Position numbers and translations under genes: made by a program. From Owenia fusiformis (taxonomy: Eukaryota; Annelida; Polychaeta; Sabellida; Oweniidae), in the NCBI GenBank assembly GCA_903813345.2, contig CAIIXF020000011.1, positions 9,026,842-9,090,841 of the forward strand: a DNA stretch of 64,000 nucleotides. The letters are read 5' to 3'. A model generated the notes under the pieces. The model ran no database searches. It worked only from the letters and a program-made list of their open reading frames with translations, and was not told where the DNA came from. Positions 12,201 through 24,200 of this stretch are shown one piece after another (the stretch's first letter is position 1; each line of letters begins with the position of its first letter).

Positions 12201-15200
12201 AAAAAGATTTTTTTTGAAGTGTAAATTACCAGATATAGACTGAGTACAGCTCAACATAATGAAAGCCTATAAAAGGAGGGGACCTCAAAGGCTACCTAGC
12301 TTCAAAATGTGGACACCAAAATGCCAAGGTCAAAATCTAGGTCAAATTCATAGTTTTTTCTTATTTTTGCGATTCTGACATTACACTTTAATAATATGCT
12401 TCAAAATTTTGCATACAGGTAGCAAAGAGTGTGCTAATAGTGTAAGCTCTTTGCCGTCAGAAAGTATTTTGACTCACTTTTGAGATATGGTGTCCGAAAA
12501 GTAGGTCAAAATAAAAAGTTCTCCAAATTTAACTTATGAGTTATGAATTAAGGGTAGAATTTTCTCGGGAATCCAAATCTGCAAATCAACTTTCAATCCG
12601 ACTCCCTGTTTAGATTCTACGCCATTTTAAAATTCACATTTGCCAGTATCCACAATGCAGATCCATCAAATGTACTTTCAAAAATTCCTACTTACCCATA
12701 TACCTACTCTACTACTTACTTAGCTACCTACTTCTCAGCTACTTACTCAGCTACCTACTCAGCTACTTACTCAGCTTAAACTTAAACTTATCCTTACTCA
12801 GCTACCTACTCAGCTCCTTACTCAGCTACCTACTCAGCTACTTACTCAATTACTTAATCATCTACTTACTCAGCTTCCTACTCAGTTACTTACTCAGCTC
12901 TTTACTCAAGTAAATCAATCTGGAGTCTTAAATTGAACTTTGTTCAATTTACCAATCTAGTTATTATTATTATTATTTTTCTTCTTATTCTTCCTCCTTA
13001 CAAGATTTCTCACCAACTAGAAGAACATACTTTAATCTGCTTACATGATCAACTAGGGAATGTATCTGGGATTATGGGAAATTAGGTCAAATTTTTATCT
13101 AGGTCAAAGGTCAAGAACTAGGTCAAATCCAGTACTTTGTCACTTTTTCCAATTATCTCGGTCGTCCTTCAATATTTTTGATCCGGGTTTTTTTCATTGT
13201 GTTCCTCATACAAAAGTAGAAAACCTAGGGTCGATTTAGTTTTTTGGTATCTCAAACCGATTTCGAGATATCAGTGTCCGAAAACGAGGTCCAAAAAAAA
13301 GTTCTCCGAATCCAATGTCCAGGATATCAGTCTTATAGGAAATTTTCTCAGGATTCCGAATCTGAAAACCAAATTTCGATCTGACTTCCGGTTCAGAAGT
13401 TATGGCGTTTTGAAATTTCGAGAAAAATCGATCTGATGGTATCCTGATAGAAAGTCAAGGAAAAAAGATTTTTTTGAAGTGTAAAATATGAGATATAGAC
13501 TGAGTACAGCTTAAGATAATGAATTCCTATAAAAGAAGGGGACCTCAAAATCTACCTAGTTTCAATATTTGGACACCAAAATGCCTAGGTCAAAATCTAG
13601 GTCAAATTCATAGTTTTTCCTTATTTTTGCGATTCTGGCACTACACTTTAATGATTTGCTACAAAAGTTTGTATACAGGTAGATAAGAGTGTGCTAATAG
13701 TGATAGCCTTTTGCCGTCAGAAAGTATTTTGACCCACTTTTGAGATATGGTGTCCGTAAAGTAGGTCAAAATAAAAAATTCTCATAATTTAACTTATGAG
13801 TTATGAATTAAGGGTAGAATTTTCTCAGGAATCTGAATCTGCAAACCAAATTTCGATCTGACTTCCGGTTCAGAAGTTATGGCGTTTTGAAATTTCGAGA
13901 AAAATCGATCTGATGGTATCCTGATAGAAAGTCAAGGAAAAAAGATTTTTTTGAAGTGTAAAATATGAGATATAGACTGAGTACAGCTTAAGATAATGAA
14001 TTCCTATAAAAGAAGGGGACCTCAAAATCTACCTAGTTTCAATATTTGGACACCAAAATGCCTAGGTCAAAATCTAGGTCAAATTCATAGTTTTTCCTTA
14101 TTTTTGCGATTCTGGCACTACACTTTAATGATTTGCTACAAAAGTTTGTATACAGGTCGATAAGAGTGTGCTTATAGTGATAGCCTTTTGCCGTCAGAAA
14201 GTATTTTGACCCACTTTTGAGATATGGTGTCCGTAAAGTAGGTAAAAATAAAAAATTCTCATAATTTAACTTATGAGTTATGAATTAAGGATAGAATTTT
14301 CTCAGGAATCTGAATCTGCAAACCAAATTTCACTCCGACTTCCGGTCAAAAATTCCTACTTACCTAACTACCTACCTACCTACTCGGCTACCTACTTAGC
14401 TACTTACTTCTCAGCTACCTACTCAGCTACTTACTCAGCTACTTACTCAGCTACCTACTCATCTACTTACTCAGCTACTTACTCAATTACTTAATCATCT
14501 ACTTACTCAGCTTGCTACTCAGTTACTTACTCAGCTACCTACTCAAGTAAATCAATCTGGAGTCTTAAATTGAACTTTGTTCAATTTACCAATCTAGTTT
14601 TTATATATTTTGGGGAGGTTTTGTTTTAATTTTTTGAATACTTTCTGTTAAATCAACCAAATTTTCATTTGTATATTATAATTTTGAGAGGTCTAAGAAA
14701 ATGTTGTATATATGCTATTTTGTTCTAACAAGGTTCGGAAAGATATTTATTTAATTCTCAAGAATTGGTAAAAAGGAACAAACAATTGCACAAAAAATCA
14801 AAAAATGTTAACAAAAGCAGTTATCAAAAAATGTATTCAAATAATTTTGGCATTAAATTGTTGTCAATCAGTGACCATTACATAAAGGACTGTGTTTTTT
14901 TACAGAATGTTTTCCAAAATCCGTTAAGAGAAAAATGTTGAATTCAGTTCGCCATATCGATACCAATCCTTTCAAGAAAGTAATGATATTATTTTGTTTA
15001 AGAAATTAGTATTTATTATTCAGGCATGCAAGAAGAATGTTAGTGCCATAAATCAAGGTAAAATTATAGAAGTATATAATTTGGGCCTCTAGCTTGTTTA
15101 AAATAATTTCTTGCTTCTTGGTAAATTTGAGAGGATCAGGGGCTCTTTGTTGGTGGAAGAATCTAACATAACTGAATCACGCCAAAAAAAATTAGATATA

Positions 15201-18200
15201 TATATCAAGTAGAAGTATTAACCATAAATGAATTACACCCAAATAGCTGAATTCATAAATCAAATAGAAGTCTTAAGCATAAATGAATTACACCAATAGC
15301 TTAATTCATAGATCTGGCAAAAGTATTAATCATAAATGAATTGCACCCAAATTGCTGAATTCATAAATCTGGCAAAAGTATTAATCATAAATGAATTACA
15401 CCCAAATAGCTGAATTCATAAATCTGGTGGAAGTATTAATCATAAATGAATTACACCCAAATAGCTGAATTCATAAATCTGGTGGAAGTATTAATCATAA
15501 ATGAATTACACCCAAATTGCTGAATTCATAAATCTGGCAAAAGTATTAACCATAAATGAATTACACCCAAATAGCTGAATTCATAAATCTGGTGGAAGTA
15601 TTAACTATAAATGAATTACACCCAAATAGCTGAATTCATAAATCTGGTGGAAGTATTAACTATAAATGAATTACACCCAAATAGCTGAATTCATAAATCA
15701 AATAGAAGTCTTAAGCATAAATGAATTACACCAATAGCTTAATTCATAGATCTGGCAAAAGTCTTAAACATAAATGAATTGCACCCAAATAGCTGAATTC
15801 ATAAATCTGGCAAAAGTCTTAACTATAAATCAATTACGCCCAAATAGCTGAATTCATAAATCTGGTGGAAGTATTAAATATAAAAGAATTACACCCAAAT
15901 AGCTTTATTCATAGATCTAGCAAAAGTCTTAACTATAAATGAATTACACCCAAAGAGCTTAGTTCATAAATCTGGTGGAAGTCTTAACCATAAATGAATT
16001 ACACACAAAGAGCTTAATTCATAAATCTGGTGGAAGTCTTAACCATAAATGAATTACACCCAAAGAACTTAATTCATAAATCTGGTGGAAGTCTTAACCA
16101 TAAATGCAAGGGGACTATTTATTCATTCATTAATATTTTCTTTTACTGGACATATTTTTGTTTGTATAACTATACAACACATAAGGATCATATGAAAATT
16201 TATCCATTTAAACTGATAATATTCAAGTTTAAGGTCTGCCATGTTAATGAACCTGAATCAGCCACCTGATGGTGAAACTGGTAACTACCTACTCTTATCT
16301 GGGTAATTGGCATAAGGAATCATTTCTTCAGGTTTGTCGGCAAATGCACACATTGAAGGTACAGTATACCCAGGACAGTATATTTGATTTTATGTAATGT
16401 CCATGTTTCAGTCTGGAGAAGACTTGGACCTTAAACAAGAAACAACAAAGAAGACACTATTGTCAGAAAGATTGGAGGTGCAGAACTTACAAGAGACAAG
16501 ACTAAGGGAGCTTGTGGATCAACCATGGATGCCCCCTCAGAAACGTGTAGTGGCTCAAAGGTAGAACTCCTTGCAATAAAAATCCCTTGCAAAAAGCAAA
16601 ATAAGTTTGTGGTTGAATTTTATACTTTTAAATGATATTGTTCAAAATGTTCTATGTCAGAAAACCCTATTATACGAGAACCCTAAGCTTATAAGGTACA
16701 TTGGCTCATCCTGGGGGTTAAACCCTTATCTTTATTGTACTGAACATGTTATTAGACATTAGGGATACGCAATGTTATGTTATTGTTATATATGTGTTAT
16801 AACTAATGTTTTATCCTGCATTTATTTATGTTATCTTTGTTGTTGATTTCATTTTATTACCTACCAAATATTTATTTTATCCCACTAGCATTGTTTTGTC
16901 TCGGATATAGAGAAGCTGACCATCCATCCATCTTTTTATCCGTACATCTGTCAGTAACATAGTCTCCTTTGAACCTTACACAAAATGAGATATATACCTA
17001 TGTAAAGCAAAATAAACCATACCCTTAGTTTGCTTTCATTCATGCATGGCAAACCTAGATTTGTTTTTATTTGCAGACAAAACTTGGCAGGTGGAGCAGA
17101 CTATAAGTTACCATATAAGGCAATAGAAACCCCATATATTCCTAGTATGTCATACCCCACGCATGTAAACCCTAGAGTTGTGTTTATATCCTCACGTGTC
17201 CCTGCAGCAGATGTAAGTGCATCACTGAAAATACTCATTTCTGTATATAATGGAAATGAACATTAGGTCATATTGTTATAGCAACCATTTTTGACTTATT
17301 GACAGTCAGTATCTGTAACAATTCTTACACCATTTGCAATTTTGAGGTGGTAACATTTTGTCATGTTGATGCCCTATTGTTTTACATTTGTTGACCAGTT
17401 TTTCATATTTGTTGATGGAATAGTGTCAAATTAAGAGTAACATCTACCTAATAGCATGAAGTGAACAGTACAAAACTGAACCATAAACATCATACCAGAA
17501 ATAAAGGAATGTTTTAACCATGACTAATGAACTAACATATAATATTTCAGCTTCTGATGGATGCTGTTCTATTTGGAGTCATCCCCATAGTTTATGAGTA
17601 TGAGGGTACAACCCTGGAGTCTCTGTTGAGTAGGCTGGAGATTGTCCTACAGGGGAGACATACACAGTAAGTAGATCAAGAGAATGCTAGGGTCTAACAC
17701 TCAAGTGTCTGATGTTCTTTTTAAAAATTAGATTAAAAAGTGCTCCAAACTTAACATAATAAGTGAACAAGTGTGGAAATGACAAGCATGTATTGGGATA
17801 TACAGGGTGTCCAAGAAGTAACGTCAATGACCCTGGCATTTTGTCATTTATGCTTCAAATGTCATGAAACTTTGTCAAAATGTTCCTTGTACATTTATAC
17901 ATATAAATACGAAGTATGGAGTGACTGGCATTTGATTGGCCAATTTCATGGTTGCCATAGTAACACAAGTGCATGGACCCCGGGGCAGTTCAGAATGTAC
18001 CTGGTAAATATTATCTAAATCAGGTTATTATAAGTTAAAACCTTTGGCAAAAATGAAGTGCAATGTCTTGGGACTTTTTCAAATCTTAACGGTTTTATTG
18101 TTTATTGGGAGTTACCATGGTAACACTTCTTTGGAGTACTTTATGACATCATAATATGTTTTCTGTCTGGATTGTGCCTTTCACTGCACTGGGACAATGC

Positions 18201-21200
18201 CCCCATTCACAAGGCCAGGAACACCATGGAAGTAATTGAGATACTAGGAATACCCCTACTTGAACAAGCTCCATATTCGCCTGATTTGGCCCCTAGTGAC
18301 TTCTATCTTTATGGGGCACTGAAGGCTAAACTTGCTGGACAGTCTTTCTCTTCAAATGAGGAACTTAAGAGCTCTGTTCTGTCATCCCTTGCAGAAATGA
18401 GCTCTGGTGGTTTCAATAGAGTTTTCTTGGAGCGGGTAAGAAGACACCAGAGATGTGTGGAACTTGGTGGTGATTATGTAGAGTAACATTCGATAAACTT
18501 TGATATAACACTGATATAACGCCAGCAACAGCTATATTATGAATACATGATGTGTAGTTGAAAACATTATATTTGTGGTCATATTATAAATAAAAGATGT
18601 ACACTTCAAAGCTAGTGTAAAGATCTTACGGATTGCAGAGCTGCCCCGGGGTCCATGCACTTGTGTTACTATGGTAACCATAAAACCGGCCAATCAAATG
18701 CTAGTAACTCCATACTTCATATTTATATTTATAAATGTACAAGGAACATTCTGACTAAGTTTCATGACATTTGAAGCATAAATGACAAAATGCCAGGGTG
18801 ATTGACGTTACTTCTTGGACACCCTGTATATTGTACATGTACATTACATATAATGTACATAATTTATTTCCAGGAGTATTGGTGTGTTCACCCACTCTGT
18901 TGACCCTGGGGAGATACTGCTGGTGCATGGCTGTAAGGTTACCATAGAAACATTGGATCAACCAGAAATCATTGAGTTCTTTGAGACCATAAGTAACAGT
19001 ATTCTTCCTCCAGAGCAGAAAGGATGTGTGGATATATTTGCTCCTATTGCATCATGTGGTAGGTTATATTTAACTCTTGAAAGTGACACTAAAAAAGATT
19101 TACTTCTGCATTCTTAGTAGAATGGTTTATGTGCACTCATATTTGGAGGATAGATGATACAGTACATGTAGCTTCATGAAGTTAAAAGTGCACACATTTG
19201 ATCTGAATGTTTCATATTATTATAATGCCATCTTGTGTCTTATTCCGTGATAGGTTGAACACAGGTCACATGACAGAAAAATATCCTGGTATAATTCCTT
19301 GTTATGGTATTCATCAATTTATTCATCTGTTTGTTAATAGTCCAATTCTTCTTAGACCAGGCAATAACTCAAAAAATAATTAATTGATTTATATTTGGAG
19401 ATAAACATATATAGCATATTAAGCTATGGGCCTTTAAGACCTCTTGCAAGCCCATAATTATGCAAAATTGGTTCATGTAAATATGGTAGCCATTTATCTA
19501 TTACATTCAAAAGTAATAGATAAATATAATTGTATATAGAAATACATATCTGTTAAACAAAGGAGCCACTGTGATCTGTAATTTGGAATGATGTAAATTA
19601 AACTTTTTATCATTATTATTTTGAATATTGTGTTTTAATTCTGTGTTTTCAGAGTCTGGAATGGAGACGTTGATACAGCTCAACATATTATGTGGAATGC
19701 AGTTCTCAAGTCCAACTGGTATAATAGGAAACTATAACCATAGTAAGCCATTTCAATATTGACTGTACACTATTTTGGGTTTAATTACTTTATCTTATAA
19801 ACCTTTGAAAGTACATGTACATGTATTTGACCTAAAGTAGCATATATTTGTACATTAGTAGAAAAACATTATAACTTTGTGCTTGCCTCCTTGATACAAA
19901 ATTTTAATGATTGTTTTTATTACAACACTATTTTCCAGTTAACAGTGAGTGGTCATTGGCTGTTGATGACACACCTCCTCCGATGTCCTACTTCTGTACT
20001 AGCAAACTGAACATCTGGGCCAACACTGCCGACCAAGTCCAAGAGGCCTGCCAGGTTGCTAAGAAACTACTGGCCTCATATTTTCAAGAAATTCATAAAG
20101 ATGTTGTTTCTCAAGTCACAGGTAATTCAGTATTCTCTCATGTACAAAGATCCATTAATAAAAGGTTCATTACAAAGATCAGTAAAACTTTGAGATACTA
20201 TATCTTTAGTTTGAGACATTGAATACTGAGAATATATAAATCATAGAGTAAGAGACAGAATATATAGCATCTAAATTGCTAATTTGAAATTATCTCATTG
20301 GTCAAAGTTTGGGGGTATAAAGAAAAGCATTTATGGAATTGTAGTGACGCAACATGTACCATTTTTCTATGCATGTAAAAACATGCATTTATTCTAAGGG
20401 CAAGTATTTAATGGATAAAACGTCTTCATTAAGTCTCTTTATATGTCTCTTTATATGTCTCTTTATATGCCTCTTTTTATGTATGTTTTATGTATGTATG
20501 TGCTTATTACAAACTTGCCTTTGATTCAGGCCAAGTGATATTTGATGCAATGGGGCAGTCAGATATACAAGGGTTAAATGCATTATCAGACATTCTAAGA
20601 GAAGGTTTAATGGAACTGGGCACAAAGTCAAATGTAAGTATCAACAAGGCACTTATACATGCAAAAATTAGAAACATCACCACCTATCATTTGTTACAGA
20701 TGCCGAATGCCAATTGCCACCTACAGAACACTGGCCACCAAATGCCAAATACAATCCACAAAAAAGTTGGAGACTATAACAATATGTCACCACTTGTGAT
20801 TTGGCATTCAAAATTCAGTAAAATGTATCATTGGCAAATTGCTTTAGTGAACCCCTTTTCAGTAAAAAGCCTTTTTTCCCATTGACTAAATAAGTTTCTT
20901 GTCGTGAACACTTAATCTTGGCAAAATGATTTGAATTAACCTATTTTAGTGAACATTGAATTAAATATGATAAGACTTCTAAGAGTTGAACAGTTTTTTA
21001 TATTACTGTATCTGCAAAAAATAATTAATTGAGCTCTTTATGTTCGCTATACACAGGTTTTACTGTATGGGGCCAAACAACTTTGTGTTTGAGTGTACTT
21101 GATTCAAAGAATATTTAATATCATTTCAGGTGAAGCCAGTGGAGTTCCTTGGAGAATATTTGCTCATGAAATCTGGGGGAACCTTTGATGGAACTAAACA

Positions 21201-24200
21201 AATAACTGTAGGTTCATTTTAGTTATTGGTTACATTATGCTTGTTTGGTTATCATGTCTTTGTGAACAATGGTGTAAATAATGTACTAATTAATGAGCTC
21301 AATGCATTTAAGTAAAACCTTAGAAGGGTGTTTAAAGAAGACTAGAGAAGCATTCATTATGCCTCAACAACATATCTTTCTCTTGTCACCATGAGCAGAT
21401 TCACTAATAATGTTTCCATCTTATTCTATTATTTAGGAAGGAGACACATTGGACCTATACTCTGATGAGGAAGATGACATATCAGAAGGTGGTAAGGAGG
21501 TTGCGGATATCACTACTCAAAAGCTAAGGTATGTCTGTATAGAGCTGCCAATAGAATATGAAAACATGAATCTTAGGTTTTCAATTTTAAAGTAACAAAA
21601 ATAGTCAAAATTTGTACCATAACATAACATCCATTACATAGGGTATCTAGTTGTATCATTGTTCTTCTAGAGGAGATTTTTATATATATCATATTCTTCA
21701 GGCCTGGAGATGGATCTGACATAGAAGAAGACATTGTCATCAAAGAAGATGATGACATTGAAGAGGAAATCATAGAAGAGCTAGAAGAAAACCTTGAGAA
21801 TAAAGATACAGATGAAGATGAAAACAAAAACCGAATGAAAGTCGAGAAAGAACAGCAAAACCAGAAGCAAAAATCAAAATTTCAACAGAGTAGTGTGCAT
21901 CCCTCAAAGCAAAACCAAAGACGACTTACTAAGGACACATTGAGGTCCAGCAAAACTCTCATGTATAGTGAGAATCCAATGTCTCCAGATGACAAATTGA
22001 AAACTCAGATGAGGACAATGACTGATACAAAAGGCACTATGAGATTGGTAAGGGGTTTCTATTACATTGTATGGTAAAATTGATATATTTTTGAATGTAT
22101 TTTTGTAGTTAGTATAAACGTGTAGTTACAGTAAATAAAGGATTTTAGCGAAGGGCTCAATGCATTGTAGGATGTTTTAATAATGTGTGTGTTGTTTTCA
22201 GACTTTGCATGAGTGTTTCAGCATGAATGTAAAGTCTAAGAAACAATGCATGAGTGGATTAGATCATTCACAATTCATTGAGTCATATGTTTATATTCCT
22301 GCCACACATTGCAAAAGATTTTGTACAGTATCACTTAAAAGAATGAACTTTTTACAACTACAAGGAAAGTTCTTTTGCAAGGGTTAAGTAGGTTAAATGT
22401 TCAGAACTAAGTGAACACTAACTATCACATTTGACCTACATGAACACATCACCCAACTGCCAACTTGACATTATGATGTAATCTAAATTCACAAGTATCT
22501 AAAATAGCCCAGATGCATTAAAGAGGGTGTGTGGTTGATTATTTCAAGCATCCATATTATTTTAAGTACTGCATTTTGATTGGCTAGAATGTGTGAATTT
22601 TGATTAATAGCTACTTGTATGTGTGAATTTTGTATATTGTAGATTATATTAATGACACTATTGATTGAATAAATGACATATGTATGTATTTTATTACAGA
22701 CAGTCAAACAATTTGGCGACCACCCTCAAAAGCGTACACCTATTGCTCATGAGATCCTGTCTAGTGAAGTAGAATACATGAGGACACTAGAGATTATCCG
22801 TAACGTCTTTGTCAAACCACTCAAGTCAGCTCTTGCATCAAACAGGTTAATAATTGTCATGCACACGTACCACATGCATGTGATATTATACAGAAACAGG
22901 TTAATTATTGTCATGCACATGTACCACATGCATGTGATATTATACAGAAACAGGTTAATTATTGTCATGCACATGTACCACATGCATGTGATATTATACA
23001 GAAATGGACTTTTGAATATTCAAGGTTAATTCAAATACTTCATTTTGATGCACCCTGATTCAAATCTGTAAATCTGTAATTAATGAAATACTACCAAGAT
23101 ATTTTCAAGTGTAAATTACAAAGTCACAATGAAACATATTGATCTAAAGAACATTTTAATACAAAGTTAAATGCACTTTATGTATGATCATTTCATCCTC
23201 TGCTATTTAAATAATGATGATGCTTGAAAACCTAGCTAGGCTAGAGCTCATGAGAATATTAATTTTTTGATATATTGCATCTTGGTTGATTTGAGAATCC
23301 ATTGTTTCAAGACCCCTGCAAAAAAATGAAAAATACACCAGATCTCGGAAAGGAAGTTAAGCCCAATAAATCTATTAATACATTCTTTCACAATTGATTT
23401 GCAGGGCTATCATCAGATAACATACATTGTAATTTCCAGCATATATTTATATCAATACAACAATGTATGTCTGTTTTTGTTGCAGGGCCATCATTAGTAC
23501 ACACAATGTCCAGGTTATATTCACAGATGCCCTGACCATTTTAGAGCTTAGTAGGTAAGTCTAACATGGTGCAAAATATCTTGAGGCTGAACTCGACTTT
23601 ACATGTGAAATCAAAATCTCACAAGAGTCATTTTGAAGAAGCATGTTTTATATTTTTTGCTTCCAGACCTTTAGTTGCTGATTTAAAAGACCGGATATCA
23701 CAGTGGAACCCACATCAATGCCTCGGAGACATTTTTGTCAAGTTTACAGGCAAATTAAAGGCCTATGTAAACTTCCTAAATAACTACCCCACCATTTTAT
23801 TAACTATTGAACGGTGTATGGAGCAGATTCCTGGATTTAGAGCATTTCTTCAGCGTCACCAGCGAACTCCACAAACACGTATGCTAACGTGAGTTATTTG
23901 GAAATTTGTTAATGGACTGCATACAAGTACATATTTATTACTCAAGGAGGCAAGTTTTCTTAATTAGATCATCCACCAACAGGCAAAGAACCCACATTTT
24001 AAAATTATTTACATTTGTCTGTTTGAGTTTTGAATTTTTAGATCTGAGCCACATTGAATATTGATTGCTGTTTGAATTAAATCTTCAAATAAAAGAGTCT
24101 AGATCTCAAATCTTAACACCTGCCCACAAATATGTATGTGTATGCATTTGACCAATCACAATAAATTGCCTTTCTGAACCTTTCAGATTGCAGGAGTTAT

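Larger units (their letters stand above)
960..14360. repeat. ~478-bp module repeated about 15 times
   Basis: The marker TTAGCCTTTTGCCGTCAG or a near variant recurs near 1660, 2138, 3097, 4530, 5962, 6440, 6915, 8190, 8796, 10062, 10674, 11963, 12451, 13705 and 14180. The usual spacing is 475-488 bases. Each module also carries GACTTCCGGTTCGGAAGTTA, CTAGGTCAAAATCTAGGTCA and a run matching GGGAAAAAAGATTTTTTTGA. Short open frames on both strands are by-products of the repeats. Confidence 0.85.
425..14981. mobile_element. ~14.5-kb composite element: inverted ends enclosing a seven-cassette repeat array
   Basis: Left end 425-775 and right end about 14600-14981 are inverted relative to each other. 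The outer block (GATTGGTATCGATATGG near 445-470, inverted near 14950-14970) and an inner block (GGTTGATTTAA near 728, inverted near 14680) both match, with divergence between them. Everything inside is repeat: seven cassettes start near 960, 3830, 5240, 7480, 9340, 11240 and 12970. No transposase or other protein is recognisable, so it is non-autonomous or a decayed element. Exact ends and target duplication are unresolved. It sits inside an intron of the ECT2L-like gene. Confidence 0.6.

Noticed and set aside
21573-21827. Serine-rich minus-strand frame
   Set aside because: It is the antisense of the acidic GAA/GAT-rich exon 21702-22047 of the ECT2L-like gene.
22747-22983. Minus-strand 78-codon repeat frame
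   Set aside because: Shadow of the 54-bp repeat and the RhoGEF exon.
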